NCBI GenBank assembly: GCA_018822845.1
Contig: JAHJJD010000074.1
Coordinates: 1-41,926, forward strand
Source of the DNA: Gammaproteobacteria bacterium
Lineage (GTDB): Bacteria; Pseudomonadota; Gammaproteobacteria; Thiotrichales; Thiotrichaceae
Length of the DNA: 41,926 nucleotides
Reading direction: 5' to 3'
Of this stretch, positions 26,367 through 35,091 are shown in pieces. Within the stretch, counting starts at the first letter, position 1, and every line of letters begins with the position of its first letter. Below the pieces are notes generated by a model. The model saw nothing but the letters and a program-made list of their open reading frames with translations, was not told where the DNA came from and did not search any database. Position numbers and translations under genes: made by a program.

Positions 26367-27674
26367 CAACTTCATCAGTTTACCACTTTGCTTGTATGCC
26401 AATGTTTCCAGCATGATGCCGTTGGTGTTGGCGGTGATGGCCTTGTTTGGTTCGCCACTGACTTCATACAGGCCGGAATACCAGCCGCGTGCCGGGTCGG
26501 CAAGTGTTGCTGCCTTTTCCACCAGTTTCCGGGTGTAGTCGGTTTCGTACAGTGCGTGCCAGCCAAACGCAGCCTTGGTGCTCAGGGTCTTGAACTGGCT
26601 GGCGTCTTCACCGGTTTCGGTAATCGCATTCCACACCTTGCCATCGGTAAATACCGTGTTGTAGACGAAGTGCGGTGGCTGGTCGATGTTGTCTTCCGAT
26701 ACGGCGGTCAGGATGCCGGTATCAGCAAAACGCTTTTCCTGCGCCTTGTATACGCGCCAGGCCAGTTCCTGCGAGATGTGATCCCAGCCGAATTCGATGC
26801 CATCCAGAATATACGGTTCGCTGACCACGTAGTTATGTGCGTCGTATTGTTGCGGGTCACGGCTATCGGTTCCCACGCTCACACCATCAATATCCACGAA
26901 CTTGAGGAAATCGGTGTAACGCAACGAGTTGGATACATCCAGCCCCATCAGGTTGAAGGACTTGGCAGCATATTCCTCATAACCCAAACGGCCTTCCTGC
27001 AAGTATTGGGTTGCGCCTGCATCGTTTACCGCAGCACCATGCAATACGCCTTCCACCAGCATGGGCGAGGTGTTCCAGCTTGCCAGTACCCTTTTGACAG
27101 CAGCGGTATGCTGCGGGTAATTCCACGCCAGCACGTTGAATGGTACGAGTACCCGCCCGATGTCGATGGCTGACCAGCCGATACCCTTTTCACTGGGCTG
27201 GTTGGTGTAGTCGACCATTTGCAGGGAAATGGTGTTATAGGATTTGTTGGGCAGTTTGCCTTCAAATAGCGGCAGTTTCGCCAGAGTGTCCAGCACCTTG
27301 AATATACGGGCGTCAAATTCGGTCTGGTCGATAATGCCCAGTCGCTGCGCTGAAATTACTGCCATCAGGTAGGATGAGGTATCCCACAGGGTCGATGCGT
27401 TATAATTGTCCACCGAATTAACCAGTCCGGTGGCAGGAATGGTGTTGTTCTGAAAATATTTCCAGGCTGTGTGCGCCCACTCCAGTTCCTGCGTCGTCAG
27501 TGGACGGGTGGGGGCAATCTTTAGGTCTGGGCTGGCTTCAATGATGGCTTCAGGTGTATTTGTATTGCCCATGCTGATGCCCTCCAGCCAGCCGACCAGC
27601 CCGAAGGCTGTCACCAGTCCAGCCAGAAAAATGATGTGGCTGCGTGCGCGAACCAGTCCTTGTTTGAAACTCAT
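26358..27674 (-). CDS. DUF3131 domain protein, membrane-anchored
   Basis: A 438-residue protein with an N-terminal membrane helix (about 12-30) and a large extracytoplasmic domain of the DUF3131 type. It reads AHTAWKYFQNNTIPATGLVN, then NASTLWDTSSYLMAVISAQRLGIID, MVDYTNQPSEKGIGWSAID and YNTVFTDGKVW. The fold expected is an alpha/alpha barrel like that of glycoside-processing enzymes, but no activity is established. It overlaps the GT2 gene by four bases and is the last gene of the minus-strand cluster, so a role in processing or exporting that polysaccharide is likely. A paralogue starts at 40910. Confidence 0.82.
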   Translation of the reverse strand: MSFKQGLVRARSHIIFLAGLVTAFGLVGWLEGISMGNTNTPEAIIEASPDLKIAPTRPLTTQELEWAHTAWKYFQNNTIPATGLVNSVDNYNASTLWDTSSYLMAVISAQRLGIIDQTEFDARIFKVLDTLAKLPLFEGKLPNKSYNTISLQMVDYTNQPSEKGIGWSAIDIGRVLVPFNVLAWNYPQHTAAVKRVLASWNTSPMLVEGVLHGAAVNDAGATQYLQEGRLGYEEYAAKSFNLMGLDVSNSLRYTDFLKFVDIDGVSVGTDSRDPQQYDAHNYVVSEPYILDGIEFGWDHISQELAWRVYKAQEKRFADTGILTAVSEDNIDQPPHFVYNTVFTDGKVWNAITETGEDASQFKTLSTKAAFGWHALYETDYTRKLVEKAATLADPARGWYSGLYEVSGEPNKAITANTNGIMLETLAYKQSGKLMKLGK

Positions 27675-29539
27675 GCAATGACCTCTTTATTGTTATAACT
27701 GGATCCGGGTTGGGATTCAGTAGCGGTTTCCTCTGCCTCTGGCTGCCAAAATGCCGCCATTACAATCCCGCTCAACGCAATCACATTATTCAACCCCCAG
27801 AAAATATTGACCAGTACCCCGCCCAGTGAATAGTCGTTGTTGCCCAGCACGAAATACTGCACCGATGCATACACCAGACCCAGCACCGTCAGCGCCATCA
27901 CCGCGAACTGCGGGAGTACCAGATGGAAGAAGTTACCTTCCTGCCGATCTTTAGGCGTGACCGGGAATTTGATTTTTTCACCTTTCAGCACCGTCCAGAT
28001 CGCTTGTAAATTCACCGGGAAAAATGACAGGTAACTGGCTTTGGAGCGGTAGCCAGCAATTCCCCACGTCCCCACCATAAACGCCAGCTCCATCGCAATC
28101 AGGAATGGCAAAATGTGTTTAAAGAAATCACCCGTATATGCACTGACCGGCGCAATGCCACTGAACAGGTACACCAGTGGTGCAATCAGGAAAACCATGT
28201 TCCAGATACCGCCGAAGTATGACCACGCCGTCGCGCCATACATCAAGCGTTGCGCCCAACTCATGCCGGGGCGGGTCATTGGGTTGTCGTGCAACACAAT
28301 ATCCAGCGTGCCGCCCGCGTATTTGAAGCGTTGCACTGTCCAGCTCAGCAAATCCTGCGGGGAAAGCATTTTCGATTCGACAGCTGGGTGAAGCACCGAT
28401 TTCCAGTGACGGTCTTCATCGGAGTGCAGCACGATTGATGTGTAAATGTCTTCGGAAACGTGGAAACGGTAAGGGGTAAACTCTTCCTCGCCCGCCACCT
28501 GATGGCGCATTTCCTGTACCAGTCCGCTATCCAGTGCAGTATCCCCCATCAGTTTCTGCAACTGCCTGGACTGCTTGCCGACCTGTTTTTCGATGGTGTC
28601 AGCGTAGCATTTGAGGGCAGCTTCCATCACCGCTTCGCGGCGGTGGATCGAGCCTGCACCGCAGCAGAACGAGGCATTCGCCCAGTTGCGGCGGCGCTGG
28701 ATTACGTCGTAAAACATTTTCGGCTCATTCACGAACGGGTCTTCGCCCACGCGCACTTCGCCAATGATGGCTTCCACACCCTTGCCGAGCCAACGACCGG
28801 GGGCTTTCAGGTAACGCCCCAGCGCATCGGGCAAGCGTTTGCCTTCCGGCAAGTCAAAGAACCATTGCGGGGTCTGCACCCACGCCACATCGGGGTCACG
28901 GAAATAGCCCAGCGTGTGTTCGAGGATGGTAGGGAACGGGCGCGTATCGGCATCGCAAATCACAATGAAATCGCCGTGGGTCTGTTCCATCGCATTGCGC
29001 AGGTTGCCCGCCTTGAAACCAATATTGCTGCTGCGGGTGAGGTAACCCACGCCTTCTTCGTTAGCGACTTGCTCCATTTCCGGGCGTTTGCCATCGTCCA
29101 GCACAAAGATTTTCAGCTCAATCGGGTAAGGGTAAGTGACTTTCTTGGCATCGAGGATACTCAAACGCACCAACTCCACCTCTTCGTTGTAGGTGGGGAA
29201 AAACACATCAACCTTGATTGGGCGGTCTTCTGCATGGTCGGGGTGCACCACTTCATTGAAATTGGCGGGCGGGGGCAGTTGCTCGTAATCTTTCACTTTC
29301 CACAAGTTGAACACGAACAAGCCCAAGCCGAAATATGACGCCGTTTCCGCCACCAGTAACGGGATGGAATACCACAGCGCATCGGGGTTGAGTGATGCCG
29401 TCCAGCGCCACCACAAATACCACGCACCCAGCGTCATGGCGATGACGGCGAGGAATTGCCAAATGCCCTCAGTCACCGCTGAATAGGGTAGTGGAGGTTC
29501 GGGCTGACGGTTTTCAAACTTGTCGAAATAGAATCCCAT
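27671..29539 (-). CDS. Cellulose-synthase-like family 2 glycosyltransferase
   Basis: A 622-residue multi-pass inner-membrane processive glycosyltransferase. N-terminal helices occupy about 25-80. The cytoplasmic GT2 domain shows DDG (148-150), the metal-binding DAD (196-198), VQTPQ (221-225) and SED (362-364, the TED position). C-terminal helices run from about 430 to 605. At the acceptor-site position where cellulose synthases have QxxRW, this protein has QRFKYAGG (403-410), so the polymer may not be cellulose. No BcsB, BcsC or PilZ domain is present. It lies 11 bp after the GH2 gene and overlaps the DUF3131 gene (ATGA), so it is an exopolysaccharide polymerase by context. Confidence 0.88.
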   Translation of the reverse strand: MGFYFDKFENRQPEPPLPYSAVTEGIWQFLAVIAMTLGAWYLWWRWTASLNPDALWYSIPLLVAETASYFGLGLFVFNLWKVKDYEQLPPPANFNEVVHPDHAEDRPIKVDVFFPTYNEEVELVRLSILDAKKVTYPYPIELKIFVLDDGKRPEMEQVANEEGVGYLTRSSNIGFKAGNLRNAMEQTHGDFIVICDADTRPFPTILEHTLGYFRDPDVAWVQTPQWFFDLPEGKRLPDALGRYLKAPGRWLGKGVEAIIGEVRVGEDPFVNEPKMFYDVIQRRRNWANASFCCGAGSIHRREAVMEAALKCYADTIEKQVGKQSRQLQKLMGDTALDSGLVQEMRHQVAGEEEFTPYRFHVSEDIYTSIVLHSDEDRHWKSVLHPAVESKMLSPQDLLSWTVQRFKYAGGTLDIVLHDNPMTRPGMSWAQRLMYGATAWSYFGGIWNMVFLIAPLVYLFSGIAPVSAYTGDFFKHILPFLIAMELAFMVGTWGIAGYRSKASYLSFFPVNLQAIWTVLKGEKIKFPVTPKDRQEGNFFHLVLPQFAVMALTVLGLVYASVQYFVLGNNDYSLGGVLVNIFWGLNNVIALSGIVMAAFWQPEAEETATESQPGSSYNNKEVIA

Positions 29540-29550
29540 AACAGTGCGTC

Positions 29551-31746
29551 TTATTGTTGTGATTGGACGGTAAAACGGTATTCATTGTGGCTGATCACCT
29601 TGCCTTGTGTGTCGGTTATTTCCGCCTCAAGGCGATAGTCGCCCGGTTCACTTACGGGGGCGGTGTAGTCGCGTAAATGGCGGTGCATATCGGGCACAAG
29701 GTCAAACTGCCAGCTTTGAGTATCGCGCTTTTGCTTGCCGCGCCATAGCGTGAGCCGATAATGGGCATTCGGGGTACTAGCGAGACTGTCGTTCAACGCC
29801 CACAAACCGATGCTAACGGGTTCGCCTGCGGCATAATCGATTTTGCTCCACGCAAGGCTTGGCAGCACGGGTTGATAGGCGCGTTGCAAGGCGTAATAGC
29901 CCGGCTTGGGCTTGCGCCAGAAATCGACCACGCCCCAGTTCATCGACGGCCAGTCTTCTACCAGCATGAACTGGAACAGCGCACCGACCGGTTGGTATGC
30001 CTGTCGCCGATATGATTCTGCCGCCAGTTGCGTCAGTTGTGCCTGATAGTGCTGGGTGTTGCTGATGAACTGTTCCAGCGTTTTGCCTTGTGGGACTTTG
30101 GCTATTTCCAGGGTTTCCTTGCGCTGGAAGTTGTGGTATTCCCATGCTTTCCAATCGGCTTTGCTGGTGGGCAATTCCGGTTCTGCACCGAGAATGGTTG
30201 CCAGCGTGAAACGGTCGGGCAGGGCTTGTGCGCCGAATTCTGCGATGGTGGATTGCTTGGTGGGTTTGGCATAATCCAGCCAGTGCCCGGAATACCAACC
30301 CAGCCAAGGGTGTTCCTTGGTGGACGAGACTGCGGAAATTGGGCGGGTGTTATCCAGCGTTTTCGCCGCCTTGTAGAGTTTGTCGTCCAGTGGCTTGTTT
30401 TGCTGCGGGTCGTAGTCCTTGTATTTCCACTTCATCCAGTCCGCATCCCACGGCGGTTCGTTGTGCAGCGTCCAGTGGATGATGGAAGGGTGATGCCCGA
30501 ACTGGCGGATCATGTCGCCGACTTGCAATGTCGCTTGCTGGTGGAATTCTGGCGTATCCTGATAGCCCCATTGCAGTGGGAAATCCTGCCACACCAGCAG
30601 ACCCATTTCGTCACACAGGTGGTAGAAGTCAGGGGCGGTAACGTGGGCATGGACGCGCACGGTGTTGATATGCGCGTCCTGCATCAGCTTGATGTCACGG
30701 CGGAAATCTTCCACTTTCATCTCGCTCAACCACTGGTTGGCGATATAGTTCGTGCCTTTGAGCAGGATGCGCTGGTGATTGATTTTCCAGATGCCTTGGG
30801 CGGAACGCTCAACCTTGCGGAAAGCGATGGTGCGTTGGAAGGAATCCAGCACTTTGCCATCTTGCACTGCGCTGACGGTCAGGGTGTAGAGGTGTTGCTC
30901 ACCGTAGCCTTTGGGTTGCCAGAGTCTGGGGTGGCTGATGGGAATATTGGAAGAGGGCGTATGCAATACGCCCCTACGCGGGCATTGTAGGGGCGTATTG
31001 CATACGCCCTCTTCGGCAAATCCAACCGGATCTACTGACCACTGCAATTGCGCACCCGCAGGCAGCTTGCCCAGTATGCCCAGCTCAACCTTGACCTGCC
31101 ATTCTTCCAGTCCCTTGACGGCTTGCGCCTGCACTTGCTGCGGTACAAGTTGCACTGACGTGGATTGCTGCAAACGCACTTCACCCCAAATTCCGCCGGT
31201 ATTCTGTTCCTGCCCGCGCTCCGACCAAGCCCCACCGGGACGAGTGTCATGGTGGGAAAAAATCCCCTTGATCAGCCGCTTGTGCAGCGAGAAATTTTCT
31301 GGTTTCTCCAACGGGCTGTTGACCCGTACCAGCAGGGTGTTTTCCCCCGTTTTCAGGTGCTGGCTTACATCGAAAGAAAATGCCTGGAAATAGCCTTCGT
31401 GTGCGCCGAGTTTTTGTCTGTTTAGCCATGCATCGGCAAAGTAATCCACCCCGCTGAAATGCAGGGTGGAAACGGTTTCTGCGGAGGTATTGGCGTTGAA
31501 TGTCAGGCGATACCAAGCGTAACCGTGATGGTCATGGCCTTGTGTGTACCAATTGCCGGGAACCTGGATGCGTCGCCAACGGGCATTGTCCGCTGGCATA
31601 TCTGCCAAGCCGGAAGGCAGGAATTCCCACATCCCTGCTAGTGAGCCGGTGTTGCTGATGGCAAACGGCTGGGGTGGTGGCAACAAGCTGCACCCCTGCA
31701 ATAGCAGGAACAATGCCACCATGACCACCCACACTAGCCGCCGCAT
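29551..31746 (-). CDS. Glycoside hydrolase family 2 lipoprotein
   Basis: A 731-residue secreted lipoprotein. The signal ends LLQGC, so C19 is lipidated and Ser at +2 predicts the outer membrane. It has the GH2 domains: sugar-binding jelly roll (about 35-190), an immunoglobulin-like domain (about 200-310), and a TIM barrel (about 320-600). The acid/base is E430 (LHNEPPW) and the nucleophile E503 (IAEFGAQAL). A C-terminal beta domain follows (about 640-731). The substrate is unknown; beta-mannosidase, beta-galactosidase or glucuronidase activities are all possible. A 65-bp palindromic insertion encodes residues about 245-266 inside the Ig-like domain. Its start lies 1 bp after the stop of the anti-sigma kinase gene. 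Confidence 0.88.
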   Translation of the reverse strand: MRRLVWVVMVALFLLLQGCSLLPPPQPFAISNTGSLAGMWEFLPSGLADMPADNARWRRIQVPGNWYTQGHDHHGYAWYRLTFNANTSAETVSTLHFSGVDYFADAWLNRQKLGAHEGYFQAFSFDVSQHLKTGENTLLVRVNSPLEKPENFSLHKRLIKGIFSHHDTRPGGAWSERGQEQNTGGIWGEVRLQQSTSVQLVPQQVQAQAVKGLEEWQVKVELGILGKLPAGAQLQWSVDPVGFAEEGVCNTPLQCPRRGVLHTPSSNIPISHPRLWQPKGYGEQHLYTLTVSAVQDGKVLDSFQRTIAFRKVERSAQGIWKINHQRILLKGTNYIANQWLSEMKVEDFRRDIKLMQDAHINTVRVHAHVTAPDFYHLCDEMGLLVWQDFPLQWGYQDTPEFHQQATLQVGDMIRQFGHHPSIIHWTLHNEPPWDADWMKWKYKDYDPQQNKPLDDKLYKAAKTLDNTRPISAVSSTKEHPWLGWYSGHWLDYAKPTKQSTIAEFGAQALPDRFTLATILGAEPELPTSKADWKAWEYHNFQRKETLEIAKVPQGKTLEQFISNTQHYQAQLTQLAAESYRRQAYQPVGALFQFMLVEDWPSMNWGVVDFWRKPKPGYYALQRAYQPVLPSLAWSKIDYAAGEPVSIGLWALNDSLASTPNAHYRLTLWRGKQKRDTQSWQFDLVPDMHRHLRDYTAPVSEPGDYRLEAEITDTQGKVISHNEYRFTVQSQQ
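30950..31014. repeat. 65-bp palindromic element inserted in frame in the GH2 gene
   Basis: Perfect inverted arms of 28 bp (30950-30977 and 30987-31014) surround a 9-base loop (30978-30986). The arm reads AAGAGGGCGTATGCAATACG followed by CCCCTAC. It is read through by the GH2 frame as VCNTPLQCPRRGVLHTP plus flanks, which does not resemble the surrounding domain. No other copy is in this window. Similar GTAGGGGCG...CGCCC palindromes occur as dispersed repeats in other bacteria to my recollection, but I cannot verify that here. Confidence 0.9.
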
Positions 31747-31747
31747 A

Positions 31748-32179
31748 TCAGGCTAATTGTTTGCTGACATGCAGGTGATTGCCCCGCGCATCGCGGATGT
31801 AACGGATAGAATCCGCCAGCGCGTGGATCAGCCCCATTCCCCAGCCGCCTTCCGGCAGGTCTTCCGGGTCAGGCATGTCGCGAACCCCACCATGCAACTC
31901 ATCTGGCATGGCGTGACCGTGGTCAGAAATGATCAAATGCACTTCCTGAGGGCTATATTCGACCCGCACGTGGACGTCATTGCCTTCCTGCAACTGGTAG
32001 GCGTGTTCAATCACGTTGTTGACGGCTTCCACCATCATCAGTTCGAGTTGCCCCAGTTTGTCGTCGGTGAGTTGCAATTCCTGCCCAATGCCGCGCAATG
32101 CGCCAGACAGTACCCGCACTTGCTCCAAACGGCTGTCGATGGAAAGGCGGATGTTGTATTCCTTATAGTTGCCATCCAT
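31748..32179 (-). CDS. RsbW-like anti-sigma factor kinase (HATPase)
   Basis: A 143-residue soluble GHKL ATPase of the RsbW/SpoIIAB type. The N-box is ELMMVEAVNNVIEHAY (N54/N55), the G1 box IISDHGHAMP (D86), and the G2 box GGWGMGLIHAL (about 109-117). Such proteins hold a sigma factor or another target and phosphorylate a STAS antagonist. The ATG at 32179 overlaps the stop of the nucleotidyltransferase gene (TGATG), with AGAGG upstream; a longer frame reaching 32347 only reads antisense over that gene. A STAS partner is two genes upstream in the same operon. No sigma factor gene is in the window, so the final target is unknown. Confidence 0.88.
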   Translation of the reverse strand: MDGNYKEYNIRLSIDSRLEQVRVLSGALRGIGQELQLTDDKLGQLELMMVEAVNNVIEHAYQLQEGNDVHVRVEYSPQEVHLIISDHGHAMPDELHGGVRDMPDPEDLPEGGWGMGLIHALADSIRYIRDARGNHLHVSKQLA

Positions 32180-33369
32180 CACGCTACCTCTTTTTCGCGT
32201 TCCTGCACTTCGCAGAAGCTGAGTATATTGCTGAACAGCAACATATCGTGGATGTCGCTGGGGTTGAGGATGCGGCGGGTATCGTTCACCAGCCAACGCA
32301 CCTGGGTTTCGCCCAGGTTTAACACATTGCCTTCCGGTGAAATGCAATCGCCACCAAAAATCAGTTTGTTATCGAGCGAAGCCAAGCCACCAATGCGGGT
32401 GTAATCACTAATCAGGCATTCGCTGATTTCCGCACCCGACTCAATGACGCAATTCGCGCCAATCATGCATGGGCCGATAATGTGGACCCCAGCTTCGACT
32501 TTGGTGCTGCTACCGATGTAAACCGGGGGCTGGATATTGACATGATCCCAGTTGATGCTGACATTGATGCCTGTCCAAATGCCCGGTTTAACCTGTTTGC
32601 CGGGCATGGTGAAACCCTGGATACCGCCTTGTAACGCGAGGCGGGTAGCTGCCCAAACGTCTGGCACTGAGCCAATATCGACCCACTGGAAATCCATTGG
32701 CAAACCGTAAAAGGCTTCGCCCGCGCCCACCAATGCAGGGAACAGTTGACTGCCAATGTCATATTCCACGCCAGCAGGGATGTACAGGAATATGTCTGGT
32801 TCAAAGATGTAAATGCCAGTGTTGATGGTATTGGAAACGGCTTCTTCCGGCTTGGGTTTTTCCTGGAACTGCACAATGCGCTGGTGTTCGTCGAGTTTGA
32901 CCACGCCGTATTTGTGGACTTCCTCGTGTGGGACCTCCTGCAAAATGACAGTGGCAATGCTGCCTTTTTCCTTGTGCCAGCGCAGAGCCGCACTGATGTC
33001 GAGATCAATCCATGCATCGCCACACAGCACGATGAAGGTTTCGTCAAAAAAGCCGGAAAACTCCTGGATGCGCTTCATGCCGCCCGCCGAGCCGAGTGCT
33101 TTGCCTTCCAGCCAGTCTTCGGTCATGTAACCTTCGTAGGAATAGGCAATGTGGACACCCAACTGGTTGCCGTCACGGAAATAGTTTTCGATCACCGGCG
33201 CGAGGTGGCTGGTATTGACTACAATCTCTTGCACATCATGGGCACGTAACAGTTCCACGATGGCTTCCATCACTGGCTGGCGCAAGATCGGGATCATTGG
33301 TTTTGGTATTTCGTTGGTAATAGGGCGCACCCGCGTCCCTTTGCCAGCAGCCAGAATCATGGCTTTCAT
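32179..33369 (-). CDS. Sugar-1-phosphate nucleotidyltransferase with left-handed beta-helix domain
   Basis: A 396-residue enzyme of the mannose-1-phosphate guanylyltransferase / glucose-1-phosphate thymidylyltransferase superfamily. It has the N-terminal MILAAGKGTRVRPIT signature motif, GSAGGMK (about 93-99), the metal-site GD (117-118), and QEKPKPEE. A C-terminal hexapeptide beta-helix follows (about 280-345; HIIGPCMIGANCVIESGAEI), then an about 50-residue tail. It would make the activated sugar for the GT2 polymerase. Which nucleotide and sugar are used cannot be read from sequence. It sits between the STAS and RsbW-like genes, an unusual position. Confidence 0.87.
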   Translation of the reverse strand: MKAMILAAGKGTRVRPITNEIPKPMIPILRQPVMEAIVELLRAHDVQEIVVNTSHLAPVIENYFRDGNQLGVHIAYSYEGYMTEDWLEGKALGSAGGMKRIQEFSGFFDETFIVLCGDAWIDLDISAALRWHKEKGSIATVILQEVPHEEVHKYGVVKLDEHQRIVQFQEKPKPEEAVSNTINTGIYIFEPDIFLYIPAGVEYDIGSQLFPALVGAGEAFYGLPMDFQWVDIGSVPDVWAATRLALQGGIQGFTMPGKQVKPGIWTGINVSINWDHVNIQPPVYIGSSTKVEAGVHIIGPCMIGANCVIESGAEISECLISDYTRIGGLASLDNKLIFGGDCISPEGNVLNLGETQVRWLVNDTRRILNPSDIHDMLLFSNILSFCEVQEREKEVA

Positions 33370-33404
33370 CGGCTCCCCCTCCCTTTTAAGTCAGCACATT
33401 GGCA

Positions 33405-33743
33405 TCAGGCCGCTACGGCTTCCAGTGCGGCATTTACGCTTGGTGTCATGCGGAATACACGTTCCATGCGGGTCAACTTGAACAAGTCGGCGACGATGCC
33501 TGTTGCACCTGAAATAATCAGGTCACCACGGTTACCGACGATTTTTAGCAAGCTGACCAGTGCACCAAGGCTGCTACTGTCCATGAAGGTGACAGCACTG
33601 ATGTCCAGCACGATGCGGGTATTGCCATCATTAAACAGTTGGGCAATGTGGTTCTTGAGTTCAGGGGCGATAACAGCATCCATACGGGCTTCCAGAATGG
33701 TGGCTATAGTGAGGTCGCCTTCGGTACGAGTGGAAAATTGCAT
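33405..33743 (-). CDS. STAS domain anti-sigma factor antagonist
   Basis: A 112-residue single STAS domain (SpoIIAA/RsbV type). The phosphorylation loop TFMDSSSLGAL holds D55 and S56-S58; by alignment to SpoIIAA, S57 is the likely phosphosite. It is first in the minus-strand operon, with AAGGA eight bases before the ATG. The RsbW-like kinase two genes on and the PP2C phosphatase at 36654-37946 are its natural partners. HsbA of Pseudomonas is a comparable protein. Confidence 0.9.
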   Translation of the reverse strand: MQFSTRTEGDLTIATILEARMDAVIAPELKNHIAQLFNDGNTRIVLDISAVTFMDSSSLGALVSLLKIVGNRGDLIISGATGIVADLFKLTRMERVFRMTPSVNAALEAVAA

Positions 33744-33942
33744 TGTTATTATCCTTGTTGTCGTTGGGTTTTTTTGGAACGTATCATTTTAATTAATGAA
33801 TTCATTGTATACCTGTCAGACAATTGGCGGCAATAGCCGGATTAACGCTAATATCTTACCAATAGAACTTTCTTATGAACGGTAGCTTGGGTAGAATGTA
33901 GCGATAAAATTATCACAACAATAACAACTCAGGATGCCTGCT
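33744..33942. promoter_or_regulatory. Divergent promoter region between STAS operon and FIST gene
   Basis: A 199-bp AT-rich region. For the plus strand, TAGAAT (33892-33897) is a candidate -10 with the weak -35 TTTCTT (33869-33874) 17 bp upstream. AGGA (33931-33934) serves the FIST ATG at 33943. For the minus strand, a promoter is expected near 33780-33830, where AATTAATGAATTCATTG forms an AT-rich dyad, but I see no clear boxes. Confidence 0.35.
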
Positions 33943-35091
33943 ATGCTTAGCCTTCAACCCCATGCCCAATTATTTGTCGAAACCAGCGGAAGCTGTGATG
34001 GTCTGTTTAGCTTGCTTGATCGTGCTGTAAGCAGTGGCGCACAAAGCCTGCTGGTGCTGGCTGCGGATGCTAATGGCTTTACCCCGGAGCAACTGGATGC
34101 CCGCTTACAAGCACAGCCGATCCCGGTGTTTGGTGGCATTTTCCCGGAGATCGTTGCCGATGGGCAAATCCTGAAACAGGGAAGTTTGGTGTGTGCTTTG
34201 CCAGTAGCGGCTCACGTTCACCACATCGAAAACTTGTCTGACCCTGATGCAGATTATTTCCCTGCTGCCGAACTATTAGCGGTTAAAATCCGCGCTGGAT
34301 CAACCTTGATTACCTTGGTGGATGGGCTGAGCAAACGTATTGCGGCTTTGCTGGAAAATCTCTATGAAGTCTTCGGTAGCCGTTACCGTTACCTTGGCGG
34401 TGGGGCGGGTTCGCTGAGTTTCGAGCAGAAACCTTGCTTGATCAGTAATCGGGGGCTAGTGATGGATTGCGCCCAGATTACGGCATTGCCTGCGTCGGTT
34501 AGCCTTGGCATTGATCATGGCTGGCACAAGTTTGCTGGGCCGTTTTTTGTTACTGGGGCATACGATAACACCATTACCACCATCGACTATAAGCCAGCTT
34601 TCGAGGTTTACCGGGCAGTGGTGGAAGCGGATAGTGGTCAGCAGTTTGGTGAGGACAATTTTTTTGATTTGGCAAAAGCTTACCCGTTTGGTTTGGACCG
34701 TTTGTCTGGCGATGTGGTGGTGCGTGACCCGTTATTCCGTGACGGCAATAAATTGGTTTGTGTGGGTGAAGTGCCAGCCAATCACATTATCTATATCCTC
34801 AAAGGTGAAGCGGACAGCTTGTTGCAAGCTTCGCAGCGTTGTGCGCAAAGTGCCCAGACTGACGCACCGTTAATAGTTGCCTTATTGTTTGATTGCATTA
34901 GCCGCACGCTGTTTCTGCAAGAACGCTTCATTGAGGAAGTGGACAATATTCACAGCACTTTACCATCGGGTGTGCCATTGGCTGGAGGCTTGTCGTTAGG
35001 GGAAATCGCAGATGCAGGAAATACCTGTCTGGAATTTTTCAATAAAACGGCAGTATTAGGTGTGCTTACCTATCGGGAGCAAGATGAATGA
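33943..35091 (+). CDS. FIST domain sensory protein
   Basis: A 382-residue soluble protein of the FIST family (FIST_N about 15-210, FIST_C about 220-365), a proposed small-ligand sensor found near signalling proteins. Recognisable parts are YRYLGGGAGSLSFEQKPCL, VSLGIDHGWHKFAGPF, and the FIST_C stretch ADSLLQASQRCAQSAQ followed by VALLFDCISRTLFL. The ATG 33943 is preferred since AGGA lies eight bases upstream, while ATG 33934 touches the ribosome site. It overlaps the following hybrid kinase by four bases, so the two probably act as sensor and kinase. Confidence 0.85.
   Translation: MLSLQPHAQLFVETSGSCDGLFSLLDRAVSSGAQSLLVLAADANGFTPEQLDARLQAQPIPVFGGIFPEIVADGQILKQGSLVCALPVAAHVHHIENLSDPDADYFPAAELLAVKIRAGSTLITLVDGLSKRIAALLENLYEVFGSRYRYLGGGAGSLSFEQKPCLISNRGLVMDCAQITALPASVSLGIDHGWHKFAGPFFVTGAYDNTITTIDYKPAFEVYRAVVEADSGQQFGEDNFFDLAKAYPFGLDRLSGDVVVRDPLFRDGNKLVCVGEVPANHIIYILKGEADSLLQASQRCAQSAQTDAPLIVALLFDCISRTLFLQERFIEEVDNIHSTLPSGVPLAGGLSLGEIADAGNTCLEFFNKTAVLGVLTYREQDE

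Noticed and set aside
28460-29338. Plus-strand frame of 292 residues opposite the GT2 gene
   Set aside because: A mirror of the conserved GT2 coding region; no start signal or domain.
32180-32347. N-terminal extension of the RsbW-like protein by 56 residues
   Set aside because: It would be read entirely within the nucleotidyltransferase gene in another frame; the ATG at 32179 has a ribosome site and fits the family length.
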